DNA of 13,704 bases from Clostridia bacterium. Its GTDB lineage: Bacteria > Bacillota > Clostridia > Clostridiales > Clostridiaceae. The notes beneath the pieces are model-generated. The model worked only from the letters and a program-made list of their open reading frames with translations. It made no database searches and was not told where the DNA came from. Position 1 is the first letter of the stretch. Each line of letters opens with the position of its first letter. Positions 13,224-13,704 of this stretch are shown one piece after another. Location: the NCBI GenBank assembly GCA_009930125.1, contig RZYZ01000034.1, positions 1 through 13,704 of the forward strand, read 5' to 3'. The position numbers and the translations under genes were made by a program.

Positions 13224-13704
13224 CTACTTATTGGTATCGATAAACTTCCAGCCGTTCTTGAAATAATCCAGTCCGGACATGATGGTGAAGAACACCGCCA
13301 CATACATGACCACTGGTGGGAATATGCTGAAGAAAGACTCCAGGAATGGTACTCTCTGGAATAAGTCCATCAGATACTCTTCCTGCAAGGAAATCAGATG
13401 AATCAGCATCGATATGATGGCGATGATCTGAGTAGTCGTCTTGATCTTCCCCCAGATGCTTGCTGCAATGACGACACCTTCATTGGCCGCTATGGTTCTC
13501 AGACCGGAAACCGCAAACTCTCGAGCAATGATCACCACAGCCACCCAGGCGCCAATGAGGTTGTACTCCACCAGAGCAATCAGCGCTGATGTAACCAGCA
13601 GCTTGTCAGCCAATGGGTCCATGAACTTACCGAAATTCGTAATCAGATTATCCCTTCTGGCAATCTTGCCATCCAGATGATACGTATATGACGCGATACT
13701 GAAA
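13224..13704 (-). CDS. pgsA: Phosphatidylglycerophosphate synthase-like CDP-alcohol phosphatidyltransferase, 5' end cut by window edge
   Basis: About 159 C-terminal residues are visible, reading in from the right edge with no start inside the window; the full enzyme is usually about 180-190. The visible part carries most of the CDP-alcohol phosphatidyltransferase signature: LDGKIAR, then eight residues, G-KFM-D-PLA-D, followed by KLLVTSALIAL and three or more membrane segments. The NFGKFMDPLADK stretch is typical of PgsA, which makes phosphatidylglycerophosphate from CDP-diacylglycerol and glycerol 3-phosphate in the membrane. Oddly, the first Asp of the D-xx-DG motif is Tyr here (codon TAT at 13682-13680, one base from GAT). 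An internal ATG at 13622 would drop half of the motif and is not the true start. Confidence 0.88.
   Translation of the reverse strand, partial: FSIASYTYHLDGKIARRDNLITNFGKFMDPLADKLLVTSALIALVEYNLIGAWVAVVIIAREFAVSGLRTIAANEGVVIAASIWGKIKTTTQIIAIISMLIHLISLQEEYLMDLFQRVPFLESFFSIFPPVVMYVAVFFTIMSGLDYFKNGWKFIDTNK

Noticed and set aside
13224..13622. Short pgsA-like gene starting at the internal ATG
   Set aside because: The signature motif continues in frame upstream to the window edge, so the ATG is internal.

Overview
The window looks like chromosomal DNA from a low-to-moderate GC Gram-positive (Firmicutes/Clostridia-like) bacterium. The reasons are strong G-rich ribosome binding sites (AGGAGG type), several TTG/GTG starts, a SufU-type SUF iron-sulfur operon, a FabT-like MarR regulator, and short tightly packed transcription units ended by hairpin/T-run terminators. 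I cannot name the genus. I see no insertion sequence, prophage, CRISPR array, tRNA or rRNA.

Layout. (1) 1-2504, all minus: a unit reading flavin reductase-like protein, PHP-family histidinol-phosphatase-like protein, FabT-like MarR regulator, then, after a hairpin, a histidine phosphatase cut by the left edge. (2) 2604-3026, minus: a small lipoprotein carrying a rhodanese domain. (3) 3059-8062, minus: a complete SUF operon in the order sufC-sufB-sufD-sufS-sufU. It has a clear promoter in front of sufC and a terminator just after sufU. The genes overlap or nearly touch, so they are probably translationally coupled. (4) 8107-9402, minus: glyA (serine hydroxymethyltransferase) with its own strong terminator. 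(5) 9403-9729: a 327-base divergent regulatory region. (6) 9730-11875, plus: a split ThrE-type threonine/serine exporter (two genes), an overlapping 54-codon small gene, a HAD-family hydrolase, and a bidirectional terminator. (7) 11901-13704, minus: a GlsB/YeaQ-type small membrane protein with a good promoter, a DUF1361 membrane protein, and a 3' fragment of pgsA-like phosphatidylglycerophosphate synthase running off the right edge.

How the genes fit together. SufS takes sulfur from cysteine and SufU accepts it; the SufB-SufC-SufD ATPase scaffold builds the Fe-S cluster. The rhodanese lipoprotein next door may handle sulfane sulfur outside the membrane, but it is separated from the operon by a terminator. 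GlyA interconverts serine and glycine, and the divergent gene pair likely exports serine/threonine, so the 9403-9729 region may link amino-acid overflow with one-carbon metabolism (inference).

I did not find a convincing new multi-gene system. The items most worth checking are two apparent losses of conserved metal-binding residues (Asp to Tyr in the pgsA-like enzyme, His to Gln in the PHP protein), an uncharacterised 54-residue gene in the exporter operon, and candidate operator dyads around the suf and glyA promoters.
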